Shown piece after piece: positions 11,647 through 24,090 of a stretch of DNA of 64,000 bases. The position numbers and the translations under genes are program-made. The DNA comes from Brachypodius melanocephalos (lineage: Eukaryota > Chordata > Aves > Passeriformes > Pycnonotidae). Every line of letters begins with the position of its first letter. Position 1 is the first letter of the stretch. The DNA lies in NCBI GenBank assembly GCA_013398615.1, contig VZSR01003807.1, positions 17,004,237 through 17,068,236 of the forward strand. Direction: 5' to 3'. The notes below the pieces were generated by a model. That model was given only the letters and a program-made list of their open reading frames with translations, was not told where the DNA came from and searched no databases.

Positions 11647-11711
11647 AATACAATGCAATACAATGCAATACAGTGCAATACAGTACGATACAGTACAATA
11701 CAATACAATAC
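11647..11711. repeat. Pentanucleotide microsatellite, 13 units (AATAC variants)
   Basis: Thirteen consecutive 5-base units are mixtures of AATAC, AATGC, AGTAC, AGTGC and GATAC. In the first half AATAC alternates with a variant, giving a 10-bp higher-order period; the end is pure AATAC. The array has no stop in the minus frames, which explains the repetitive minus-strand frames at 11538-11765 and 11627-11929. Confidence 0.95.
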
Positions 11712-14179
11712 TGAGTCACTGCTGACACGCTGTTGCTTGTTGACTGAGAAATCTCTCCAGAACAAGTCAGATAGAGCAGGAATAAAAGCAGTGAAATATA
11801 GCTGCGAGTGAGTAACATGGAAGGTGAACAGTCATTAGAGAGTAAGTAGAGCTGTAAGTGGTTTTTAGAAGCCCTAAGGATGCCAGGCTGCCAGTTGTCA
11901 GAGCTGAAAACATGGATTGAACAGGACATGCAGAGTCAGCTAACGCCATGCCAGTGCTCCAGGAAAAAGGAACTTGATCATCAGTAGGAATGCAGCTGAA
12001 GGGCTGATGAAGTCCTTTTGGCTTCTGCTGGCAGCTTCATACCTCACTGATTTTTTTCCCTGCATCCAATAATAACTTAATCTCTTTCTGTTTCCTTTGT
12101 GCATTGTCCTGTATTTATATAACTCTATAACCAGGGCGATTATAGCATCCCTAGTGGAATATCTGCCCCTTGGTCCCACCCTGCAGTGTTTCTGTTCTAT
12201 GGTGAAGGCAGGGTTGGGTACTAATCACTTGCAGAGGGGCTGCCAGCTTCAGACTCTCTCCTAGGTCTTCAAATACGTACTTCAATTGAGCTACATAAAT
12301 CAGACCCCTCTGGGCTTACTCTCCAGCCTGCAGCTGGACTTATATTTCCTTTTCTGCTTACTGAAAGCTGCAATTGGACATATTAGCCGGTAAGAAGGAC
12401 AAAGTCTTTACCTCTTCCCTGTAGATTTTTTTTTTTATTATTTTCTAAGAAGTAGTCAGGCAATTCTAGCTTTGTCAGGAAAGGTGAATTACAGAGGCAA
12501 TTCTTTTATCCTTTCCTTCTTTTCTCTTCCTGCCCCTCAAAACAAGAAACAAAATGTTTCTATTAAGGTAACAGCAGACAAACCAGACCAAATTGCTTTA
12601 CTTGCTGTGGTTCAAAGTACACTGCTCTGGACAGAAATTACCTGGTTTATGGTGCTGTTTGCCTTACATTGAGGGAAAGAGGATACATTTCAGAGTAAGG
12701 TCTTACAAAAACATAGACTTCTATGGCAGAGCTAAACTGTAAGCAGGCTGCTAAAAGCCATATATAAATGAACTCCATGGCAGTTCACATTACAGTTATA
12801 AATGTAAAAGGGATAGAAAAGTCCTCACCTGACACCCTGACTGGATTTTGCAAGTATTACTTTGCATTCCTACAAGTCAAGTGAAAATTCCCAAACGATG
12901 GCCGTCATCCAACAATCTTTCCCCACGCCCTGGCTCTCCACCTTGGCAGTGTTTGAAGGGCAGTGGTGCACTGTAATTGGTGGTTTTTCTGAGCCCATGC
13001 AGATGGCCAGTGTCGTCAGGGAGCGTTACTGGGGATGGCAGCGACTTCAAGCCTTGCTCCAAGGCTCTTGGCAGCACAGGATACATGTGCCTGCTGTGCC
13101 CTATGCCTGCACCCCTGCCAGCCAGACACCCACCAGCCAGCCAGACACGCTCCAGACAAACTGAATGGTGAGGAAATGGTGTCACCCAAGGCTGCCTCAC
13201 CTCATCTGGGTGGCAAAATCCTTGGATTAGGGATACGAGAGCAATCTGGGAGAGGTTCACTTCTTGTTTCAACGTGATTTTCTGAACCTGCTTCGAAGTT
13301 GTCTGCAGCATAGCATCAGGTGTTCTGGCATCTGCAAAACATATGGCAGGGAGCACACAAGGCCACTTGCAGTGCCACTTACCTGATGGTACTGACACTT
13401 CTGTGCCTCTCAGTTCCTCCCTGGTAGGGTTACCATGGTCTTTGAGGGACAAATTCATCCTTTGCAAAAGTCATCAGGGAGCCACTGAGCAAAGAGGTCC
13501 TTGAGATAATCTGAGAATCACCCTACTGTGACAATGCTCAGAGCAACAGAGGCCAGCAGTGAGGTATCTGCACAGGCCACTACTGCAACCCAGAGAAGAA
13601 AAAAGGGCCAAAGACCACCATCTGAAATATGTCTTTTCTCACCTCTCATCTCCCCCCGCTCCTCCCTCTGGAACTTTCTGCTTATTTCAAGATGTAGTGA
13701 GAATCCCAGATTGTTGTAGCTTTGTCCCCTTCTCACAAGCCTTGGGGACACAATGTGGTCTTTTCTGTAACTTCAGTCTCCCAAATTCAAAGCAGGATGG
13801 TTTTTTTTTTGTGATTTTATTTACAGATTGCACCACAACCAGAAGATGAGAAATGCTGTGGATGTGGGGTTGGAAAGGATTCCTCTCTTGAATACATACT
13901 GTGGAATGAAAAAACCTCCTCAGTGACTCAAGAGTGGCTTCCTTGACCACAGCAAGAGGAGAGCACAACTGTTTTGGGCTTTCCTAAGAAACTTTTGCTA
14001 CCACAGCAGCAAGGATTTCTTGAGAAAGAGGATGTCTCTGTGTCACAGGAAGAAAGGGTACTGAAATTTGTCATTAAGGTCAGGATAATAATCCAGGCTA
14101 GAAGTTCTTAACATCTTGGGGTTCATCACTAAGTAAACAAGAAGAAATGAGTCACCAGTTGCCCAAACTCTATGAAAAG

Positions 14180-14232
14180 ACAAAAAACCCCAAAAAACCA
14201 AAAAACCAAAAAAACAAAAAACCAAAAAAAAT
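14180..14232. repeat. A-rich tract with CC/C interruptions
   Basis: Runs of four to eight A residues are separated by C, CC or CCCC. The minus strand therefore reads as a Phe/Trp/Gly-rich pseudo-peptide in the frame at 14043-14225. Confidence 0.85.
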
Positions 14233-16461
14233 CCAGCCTCAAAACTTAATAAAGCTTTTCCTCATGCTCTGTAGTTCTGTGTCAGATATGAGGCTCCATG
14301 TAACTGCAACTTGTGAGTGACAGAACTGAGAGGACTTGATTAAACCTGCAACACAGACAAGCTAAAGGAGAAGGAGAAATGGATAGGGTATTTTGATACA
14401 CATGGGGCAACTGAGTCCCCTCCTTCTGTTTGGAAGGTATTTTAGTTTGCCTGTGAAGCAAGCAAGGCAGTAGATCTGAGATAAAAAACTCTTTTCCTGC
14501 TTCTTCAAAATAAAAACTTGTTAAGGTTTAGGAAAATAGAGGGAGAAAAATCAGTGTGTACCTAGAAGAGCCATTCTTTTTGATGGAAAATAATAAATAA
14601 AGCAATATTTTGTTTAGGATTAGGACATACAGATAATTTCTAAGAATATTAGAGATGAAAAGAAGCCTTTCCTCATCCCTGTGAGGTTTCACAAGGGAGC
14701 AGAGAGCACACAGCTCCCTGCCCTCACTGTCAGGCAGTGGCCAATGACAGTGCAGTATTTTACTTTCCATTGATGGTAGCAACACCCCAATACAATTCTC
14801 CACCAGGCAGCCAGCAGGAAATACATCTTGGTTTGGTCTGGCCACATTACACACACAATTAATTCCTGGAACTCCCATCACAATTAAAAACTCTGATTTA
14901 GATCCTGGGAAGACACTGCCTTGCTATTTTAAGGACCCAATTATTTTCACAGTAGCTGTTACACCAAGGCTTGTCTTCCAGACTCTTCTCTGCAGGACAG
15001 ACAGACCAGAGCAGGGGCTGTCACTGCTGGCTGTGCACGTGTCAGCAGTGGCACCTGCTAGACATCAATGCCATTTGCTGGCTTCTCCTGCAGGCAGGTG
15101 ACTGAGAAATGAGAAATGAGCAGTTCAGCTGGGGACATGCTGTTGCAAAGTATAGTCACTGCTTTTCCAGACACCAGTTTGTTACAAGTCTTATCTAAAA
15201 ATGCCCTGCATCAGCAGGGGTAGTCTAGGTTAAAGTGTGACTACAAAGCCACGTGGTGCCTGGGTGCTGGGGTACAGCTGCAGCCCCCCTGTCCCTCCCC
15301 CAGCAGGTGTTGGGTCAGTGAACAAGCCCCAGCATGAGCCCTGTCAGCAGTCCTGGAGGCAAATGGTCTTGGGACCAGAGAAAACTTTCTCACCTAACTC
15401 GCTGACTCAGGATGCTTCAAGGCAGTGATCTCATGTCCCTTTCCTCTAATACTTTCTCCCCTTTCAGGAAGCAACTGTTTATTGCTTGTTGGTTGGCAGC
15501 TTGGTTACATTGCTGGTTTTGAAATCAAAGGCATCAGTAGCAGTTATGCTCTGTCACTTCTGTGCTGACCTTCAAAATATTCTCAGCTAAGGGTCATCTG
15601 CGACTTTAGTCCGGCAATTCAGTCAGGGATAACATTTCTATTCCATAAGAATTCACAGCAATTTGACATTTATTTTCATTCTGAAGGGGAATGAAGCTCA
15701 ACACACTCAGACTTTCCCTGTCATTGAAATTCTTAGTGCTGCCTCAGGGAAAATACTTTCTTATCCATAACAGTGCAGCATTTGATAAGGTAACAGTATT
15801 TGCCTTCAGTAATGCTGAAAAGTTGAAGTATAAATGTTGGAAAAAATTTATGAAATATTAATATGCTAAATTTAGTTTAGTGAGTCATTTAGATATGTAG
15901 ACTTCACAGTGAAACATGAAAATACATCTAAATGAGGGATTCAAAATATTTTGAGTGCATCAAGCATTTTTGGGGAAATAGGGACAGCAGATTTGAATCT
16001 GGTTTTGAAAATGTTGTGGTATTTAACATATTTTTGGGCATCATTTTCTGACAAGAGATATTTTTCTGTCTTCTGTCCAAAATCGATGGCTGGTTTTAAT
16101 AATCAGATGGTGTCCTGATTTAGCTAAATACAGTGTCTTACCCTGCTCCTTAGTGCAAGAGTTCTAGCTTCCCTTCAGCTGTGTATCCTTCCATTTCTTG
16201 CAGCTTCTGGGACTGTTTCTGGGTACAAGACTGACAGTCTTCTGCTGGACTCCTCAGTTGAGCTCTGTGACAGGTTTTTACAGCTCCCTGCTGCAATATG
16301 CTGCCAAATCCCTACCCAGAAAGGTCTCCTAAGTTGTCCACGTCCTGGCTGTTTGAAAAATCTGTATGGGCACTGACCCACTGACTTGTCCATGTCCCCT
16401 TGACTTGACAAGAAGCAGTTCTGCTGCTTCTCCTTTTTCCACTGCTGTCAATGCTGGCATT

Positions 16462-16487
16462 AAAAAAAAAAAAGAAGAAAAAAAAAA
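16462..16487. repeat. A-rich homopolymer with GAAG interruption
   Basis: Two runs of about ten or more A residues flank GAAG. This is slippage-type simple sequence. Confidence 0.85.
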
Positions 16488-19400
16488 GTAGCTGCTCTAT
16501 CAAGATATCTGTTCAGACTGTAAGTGCAGAATATGTCTGACTTCAGACCCTTGCACCAGGAAAAAACTTATTAGGCCAGCATTCAGCATTAACCTGCACT
16601 CTTCCCTAACTAGATTTTGTTTTGTGCTTCGAATATTATTGCCTTATTCCATGGTGTTTAACAGCATGGGCCTCTGTCACACCAGAGAGTGCTTGCCTCT
16701 CCTTGAGACTGATAAGATGGTCGCAGTGAGAAGACTTGGACACACCTTTTACAAGTGAAAACACTCCATGGCCTTGTGGTAAGAGAAGAAAACAGAAATG
16801 TTAAGACAGTTTCTCTCTGATGGCACTCAGACTGGCTGTCTTTCTGGAAATCCCAGTAGGTTTGTCAATTCCATTGGACTCTAGGGGAGAAATGTATAAG
16901 GCATGCCTAAAGAAGTTGATTTTGGGAAGTGATTCTTAGCACTGCCTGCTCTCTGGATCATGGTTAAACCTTAGGAGAGTGTCCAAAACTTTAGGAGAGT
17001 GCTCATACCACTGGACAGATACATTTTGTGTAAACCAGTGATAAAAGGAGTTTAGGAAACAATTCAGATATGTGAACTTCCACTCCTGCTGTGGGGTACC
17101 AGATTTCATGTTTCCATGCACAATGTCTCATGGTGGGCCTCATGATCTTTGTACCTTTGTGTTTGACAAGTTGTTTTAAAAAGAGAGGAAAGATGCTTGG
17201 CCTTTTTTTTAATTTTTTTGCCATGGAGGTACTATTATGGTGTCAAGTAGGATAGACCACCACACTGATGTCAACAATATTTAAAAGAAGGAAAAACTGA
17301 GACTAGTTCAAGGTTGTGGCAGATCTCTCAGATAAACTTATCCAAGTATGAAAGAAGGTACCTAACATTTTCATTCAAGGTAGGATATGAAAGTAATAAA
17401 AGGCTAAAAACAAATCCAAGAACATATTTAGCCATAGTGAATAAAGTGAGCATCTTTGTATCTGTCTGATACTTAAAGCCTTTTGGAATGTGCTTGTGCA
17501 TTTTGCATTAAAAAGTCAATGAATAAAACACAGAAAGGTGGGGAAACTCTCTTTCAAGAGGTCTCACTGAGATACAGTTATATTGTTCCAGTTTGCCATC
17601 ACTGCCCAGACTTGTGGTCTTCCTCTTGGCCTTACAGTACCTAGCCATGGCCAGGAGACACCTCACAGTTATCAAGGCTCCTTCCATGAACCATCTTCTG
17701 AAGATACGGCAGGTGACACCACGTTCTCCTCAGCCTGAAGAGACCTGAGAACACACAACTCTTTGCATTCTAGGTGAGTGCTTTAATCGCAAGCATTCAG
17801 CACAAATAGCAGCAATAACATCTCGTCCAGGGTCAGCAGCAGGGTGGGGCCCATGAGAAAAAGAAAGAGATGGCTGTCTGTGCTGGAATGGGTGGCTCAA
17901 ATGCCTTAAGTTTTGGAAAGAACAGTTTTCTCCTTCTCCTTGACATTCTCTTCAGAGTGAGCCAGAGGAGAGTATCTCAGTGCCTGTGTGTGATAGCACT
18001 CCAGACAAATCCCTTTCTTTGGTCTTTACCTCTTGGCTGCCTTAGGGACTCTGGTGTTGTGTGTCCAATCTCCCCACCTCTCTTTGCAGCACTGGGAAAA
18101 TAGGTGGTGCTTACAAGGCTCTGAACTCTGCTCTCATAGCCAAGACCTTCAACACTAGAGTGTAAGAATGTGTGGAAACATCACACCCATATAATCTTTA
18201 GTTCATGGAAGTAGAAAAACAGCCTCCGGAAACAAACATTATCATAAAATAGGTGTGGGAATGGTAACAATTTTTTACCCTGCTTACAAGTACATCTCAA
18301 ACTATCATTTCAATTAAACCAAAATACTGCAAATATTTGGGCAGAGTTCTAAATGGAAGTCACCTGTAAACTCACCATAACCCAAAAAATAATCCTGAGA
18401 CCCCATATCCAGACTGTCTACTCCCAAGCATAAATTTCTCTCCCAGAATTAGGAATTAAGGAAATTCAAAGGAACAAATGTGCTCTTCATCTTTTCACAC
18501 CTTCTAAACTGTAAATTTTTCTGATATGGGTTATTTCTTTTGATACTTTGGTACAAAGCTGGAATAACAGAATCTGTAGAACAGAATTTTAAAACATAGA
18601 ATTTGAAATTAATATAAATGTTTACTGCTTCTGAAGACAAATTCTGTGTATAGGAGTCACCATTTACAGAGTGGACCTTGAGCTTTGTTGACTTTATCAG
18701 CTGGTATCACTACAAATATTAAAGGGTTTTCCTGCAGGTTTCATTTTTCACCCCCCTTTTTCTTGTTTCCTTCTCCACTGAAATGCTTCATTTTGCACGT
18801 TTCTCATTGTCAAACGTTTTTAAATTGCTTCTGGCAGAAACATTTTACAAGTGGGGAGGATGCTCCAGGCTTCTTCCCGGAAAATAGGAGACTCTGTGTG
18901 TGGGGAGGCTGACGCCAGCTATGCAAACCTTGTAGCTTTGCATTAAAAAAAAAAAAGGTATTTTTTTGAGTAAACAATGGGATCCATTATTTACAGACTG
19001 TATTGTAAACATCTGTGGCAGAGAAGTCTTCTTATTGTATGTCTGTAATGACAAGGGCAAACCCAGCACAGGAAGAAGGAAGGACCAACCCACTTAACAG
19101 AATGAGACTTATTTGAATTCATTTGTAAAGCCACCAACAAACAATCAATGGTTTAGCTGACGCAGGACATAAGCAAGTAAGAAATATTAGGATACCTACG
19201 TGACATTCTGGCTCCATCAAAACAAGCAGGATATTTGAAACTGGTGTTAGACGTCAAGGCTCGGTTTCTAATCCTTTTTCTTAAAAAAAAGAAATGCAAA
19301 GCAACTAAAATTGCTTAGCTTATATTGTAAAAAGAATGTTAAAACTATGGCTTTATGACTGATTGAGGTACTTAACACGCATTTTTAGACTCTTTGATAA

Positions 19401-22400
19401 CTATAGAAAAAAAAGTGAATATTATGCTGCCTCTAAAAAAGGAAATAAAACAATTCCTTTATGGACCTTGGCAAAGAATGTTTCCAGTTGTTACCGCCTG
19501 GCTGAGCTCTTGGCCTTAGGTCATCTGTTGTTTCAACTAGTCATAAGTGATTTTGATTTCAGTTGTTTTCATTGCCTTGCAACTGCACTGAGGAGAGATT
19601 GTCCACCATTCTTTGCCATGTTGTTCCAAAGGCAGTCTTCCAGGAAAACCCCACAGCCTCTCTGCTGTGTAGCTCATCCCAGCTCTAAGGTTCCAAAGAA
19701 TGTTGGGGCAAATGTTTGCTGCCATCTTTTTACAGGAGGCTAAAATTGTACCTTTTTCCCCTCCCTCAAATATTCCCTACTTCAGCTGTAGAAAGCAGCC
19801 AGAATTAGAATTCAGATTTGGTTCTCTCTTTCTTTTATAAATTTTGTTTTCACACTGTTAATCAGATACAATAATCTGCTTTTACACTCTTGTATGATCA
19901 AACCTTTTCCTAATTTATATTGCCTGTTGTAGCTAATCCCTTTGCAGTCAAAGGTATAGAGTTCACCCCCTCTGCCATAGCCTTCTTGTCCTTCCTCACA
20001 CTCCCCTGAAGCTGATCAAATCACCACATGCTTTTCACTTTTTAGGCTTTAGACAATGCAGACCTTGGTGGAATGGGAGTTACTGTCACCAGAACAAGAT
20101 GTAAAAACCTGACTATGCTTCTGCAAAACTCAATCCCAACTAATGTTTTGAAGCTAGTTTTAGCTAAAAAAGGTTACCTTTCCCCATACTTTAGAGAAAC
20201 AAGTCACAGAATGGAGAATAAATGCAATTTCTTACATGCTGATCACTTGCCTGTCTGTGGGAAGCTTGAAAGAGGCAGTGGGAGGTTAGTCTTCAAGAAT
20301 ACTTCAGACTACTCACCTTTGCCTCAGTCAGAAAATTGTTAGTGATACTCTCTTTATCAGCAGTTATTAAATGGTACATGATCACTGACCGAAGCCACTG
20401 TTATAAACAGTTGTACTTAACTAAGCGAAGAATTTTCCTTCTCATTTTCTAGAATTTTTAATTTAAAGCTCATCAGTTACAAACTTGCAAACATCAGTGA
20501 ATATATTTCAACAAGCTAAAAATCATGTTTCTATGTAAATTTCTTTTTATTTCCATCTTTCAGCCAGTAGGAAGTCTTCTCTGTGACATCAGTCAGAATA
20601 TTGTAAAAATGGAGATGTTAAGGAACTTGGATTTTATTACTCACAGTAAGCCATACTGTGTCTTATGAAGAATTCCTCTGTACAGGACCCCAAAGGTAGG
20701 ACTAACATAAGAGCCTGTGAGATTTGTTTGCCAAACTTCTAATGTTTTTTTTTTTTCACTTTCTTGCTGATTTTTAAGGTAAAGATACTTAACAGAGTGG
20801 CTTGATTTACTGAACACAAATTATTGCACGGACAACTACAAATGGCACAGATGAGCACACTTGCTCTATTCTTGGACTATGACACTCCTGTCATACCAGG
20901 AGTAGACCTTTCCTGGATCTGTTAGCCAAGAACAATCTCTTCAGCAAAAAAGGATTTTCTAGTGGTTAACAAAACAATTATTCTAATTGTACAAGCTGAA
21001 AACTGGTCAAGACACAGAGAAGCCAGAGATGGTTTGCCCACTTATTTCCTTCCTGTAACAATGCAAGAGTGTTCCCTACATAGCAATTTATTTAATGCAG
21101 ATTTTATGCTGTCTAGCCTGATTTCGGACACCATAACTTCACAATTTTCCACACACTTTTCTTGGGATGCTGTTCACAGTCTAACAGACTGAAATAGTTC
21201 TAAGAAATACTTCTTGCTTTTCAACAAACAATAGTTTCTTTTTTAGGTATAAATCATGACCGTCAATACACCCCAATGATTCTGTGTCCTCCCACTCTAT
21301 AGAGCCCCTGGGACCTTCTGGAACATCACTGAAACCATTGTATTGCTGCTAGACAGGCTGTCTGGATGTAGACAACTAGACCAGAAGTAGTTGTTGGTAA
21401 ATATGAGGGAAAAGAGGACGGGAAAAGATAAACCGGTTAAACTGTGCAATCTTATTACCATATTCTTCAATAGATTAAAATGTTACCTCTGTGGCCCAGG
21501 GCAGCATTTGCATGTTTTTAAGTGCAGTTCTGGCTATAGTCAGGCAGACATTGACTGACCTAGTGCTGTGTCAGTGCCAGCAGAAAAGGCCCAACAGGTG
21601 ACCATGGCAATGTCATCCACTGCTCTCTTTTGCAGGGTTCACATCTGGTGATCCTTTCTCAGTACCTAATCCCAAAGGTCCCATTTTCCTAAGCATTTCT
21701 TTTTAAAATATTGACTTAAAGGGATGGGACAAAAAAATGTGGAATGTGTCCTGGACACCCACAGGAAAGGAAATGGTTTAGAAACTGCTGTGAATGCCAG
21801 CAAATCTGCAACACTGAACTTGAAAAGCCCAGTCCAGGTTTGTCACTTCCTATAAGAACCCTTGTACATATTCCAACAGAATAAATGTAAAATAAAATTT
21901 AGTAGATGATAATTTTTTTCCATTTTTTCCCTCAGAGTAGTTCTTAAAAGTATTTAACATAGCTAAATAAAACTCACGTTAATGATGAAAAGCTTTAGGT
22001 TCCTGTGGCAACTTACTGACTTATTAACTGCTTTAATGAAAAAAGAGAAAAAAAAATTAAATTTTTTCCAGAAGTATAGTGATTTTTTTCAGGAATCATT
22101 TATATGCTAATGGTACATAAATTAGCAAATCTCCTCCAAATATTAGCATTAATGTATAACATCGTGAACTTTATGTGAAAACTGAGGAACATGATGTTCT
22201 TTTGACATTCTATATGTGTGCATTTCTCACCTTAAAATAAAAGCTGCAAGTGGTAATAGTTTCTGTCTAGTTCAATCTATTGTTTTCTCCAGCATAACCA
22301 AGTGATCCAGTCTTTTAAGGGAGTATAAGACAGGCACTTGGCTTAAATATGGCACTATATTTATTCCTTTTCCTTTCCTTTAAAGGGAATAAATATAACA

Positions 22401-22480
22401 CTGACCTTGTTAGGAAATGTAAGAGTAACCTCAGGTTTGTAGTGCAGAAAGTAGAGGAGGATTTTGCTTTAAGTGTTTTG

Positions 22481-22570
22481 GAATCATTAGACTCACAGAA
22501 TAAATAAGGTTGGAAAAGGTCTCTAAGATCATCAAGTCCAACCATTAACCTAATATTTCCATGTCCATGC
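22481..22570 (-). mobile_element. CR1 LINE 3'-terminal fragment (-)
   Basis: Read on the minus strand, the segment gives the diagnostic CR1 3' end: GGTTGGACTTGATGATCTT, AGAGACC, then TTCCAACCTTATT and a TCTGTGAGTC-type terminus. Only about 90 bp remain, an extreme 5' truncation. The TCTGTGAGTC end corresponds to the short terminal repeat at the tip of CR1 elements. Confidence 0.85.
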
Positions 22571-23560
22571 TTTAATTACATTTGTAAGAAGCAGAAGCTT
22601 ATTGTGCTCTTACATATCATACAGTCACTGTGGTGAAGGAAACTTTGACACAACTAGCAGCTGCACCATAGAATAAAATAAGTCCAGGTCATGTTCATTT
22701 GGGAGCTGAAAAGGGGGATAGGAAGCTCACATTTTCTCCTGAAAGACAGTTTATAAAACCAGAAGTCTGAATGTGAAATCTAATGAGGGACATCTAAGGA
22801 CAAAAGTCCATATCATAAAAAAGATGGAGAGCAATGGAATTAGTGTCCTGCCTCACCTTTCACAAAGCTTTCAGCTCAGTTCTGATGGAAAATGCCATTC
22901 CTACTGTGTTTTGTTACTGCCTAAGGACAGACATTTTTCTGGCCCCTTCTCTGCAGCTGACTTACATCATAGCTGCATGGTTTTCATCCTTAATGTCAGA
23001 TCCATAATAACACCATTAATAACATTAATTCATTATCCTATGGAAGTAAATTTCAATCCAGCAGAGGCAGCACTGGGAGGCATATGGCAAGTAGCCTGCA
23101 GCCAACTAATCTGCTGACAAACCCCTCCTATCTCTCAGTGCTTTGACTTTGCCAATGTCTTTTGTTTTTATCCAGTACTTCAGCATATCACTTCGATTAC
23201 GTGTGTTGAGAGAAGGGTAGGCTTCTGTAACATTTTCTCTGAAATTAAATCCCACTGCTTTCATTCTAGCAGTGAAAATCCCTCCTAGAAATTCTTTCCA
23301 GCCTCTGAGTGCCCTTTATGGGTATCCTGCGGTTACAACCCTATCGTAACAGACCCCGTGCATTTCAGCTCAGCTGTTCAAACACGTGGATGACCTGGAC
23401 AGTTAACACTCACTCAATCCTTTCATCTGCCCAGCTTCAGCTCTTTGGAAACAGCTCTTCATTTTCTCCTCCTTTGTATCAGGGCAAGTTCGAATCAGCA
23501 TCTCTTCATCACAACACATAATCTCTGGGGAAAAACACTTAAAATTGTTAAGGGAATGAA

Positions 23561-23578
23561 GCAAGCAAGCAAGCAAGG
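23561..23578. repeat. (GCAA)n short tetranucleotide repeat
   Basis: About four and a half perfect GCAA units. Confidence 0.85.
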
Positions 23579-24061
23579 AAGTGCTGAAGGTGTATGTAAT
23601 CCAAAAGTTTAGTTTCACTGTGCTGGAACAGAGATGCCTGAAAGAGAGAGGAAAGAGCAGGGTTTTTGTTCTTTAAGTTCCAATACTAGAGTATCTCCAG
23701 AGAGAGGCATAATCTCTTTAGAAAAAAAATATACTCCTTTTGCATTTTGAGCCCATCTGTAAATGATTCAGAATGTTTCAAAACTTGAAATTTGTAAAGC
23801 TTTCTTCATTCTCCAACTGTACAATGCAAAGAATTTTTCAATCTATTGAAAAATGTGACACTGTGCACAGACTGATCATCCATTTCACTTACTAGTGCTT
23901 TGCAAAGGAAAAAAGGGATGAAATGAGAAATATGAGTCCAGTTAAAAGGCCAGGTGAAACTGAACTTGCTCAGATATCAAAGTTCATGAGAGAGAGACAA
24001 GAAGGAAAAACACCTGAAAGATTTGTTAATAAATTTTCTATTCAAATCACCAACCTGAGCA

Positions 24062-24090
24062 ATGAATTACATGAATTACAATGAATTACA
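24062..24090. repeat. Three tandem copies of ATGAATTAC(A)
   Basis: The 9-10 bp unit ATGAATTAC recurs at 24062, 24071 and 24081, with an extra A in the last two spacings. A local slippage duplication is likely. Confidence 0.85.

Larger units (their letters stand above)
11712..22480. other. Unique non-coding sequence with a few simple repeats
   Basis: About 10.8 kb without a recognised gene or interspersed element. The patch 12860-13470 is GC-richer and open on both strands, including a 196-codon minus frame at 12877-13467, but the translation has no known domain. The stretch at about 21960-22230 is very AT-rich and could be a conserved non-coding element, which cannot be tested here. The A-rich tracts near 14180 and 16462 are listed separately. 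Confidence 0.55.

Noticed and set aside
11538..11929. Repetitive minus-strand frames rich in Cys, Ile, Leu, Tyr and Val
   Set aside because: Direct translations of the pentanucleotide microsatellite, which has no stop codon in these frames.
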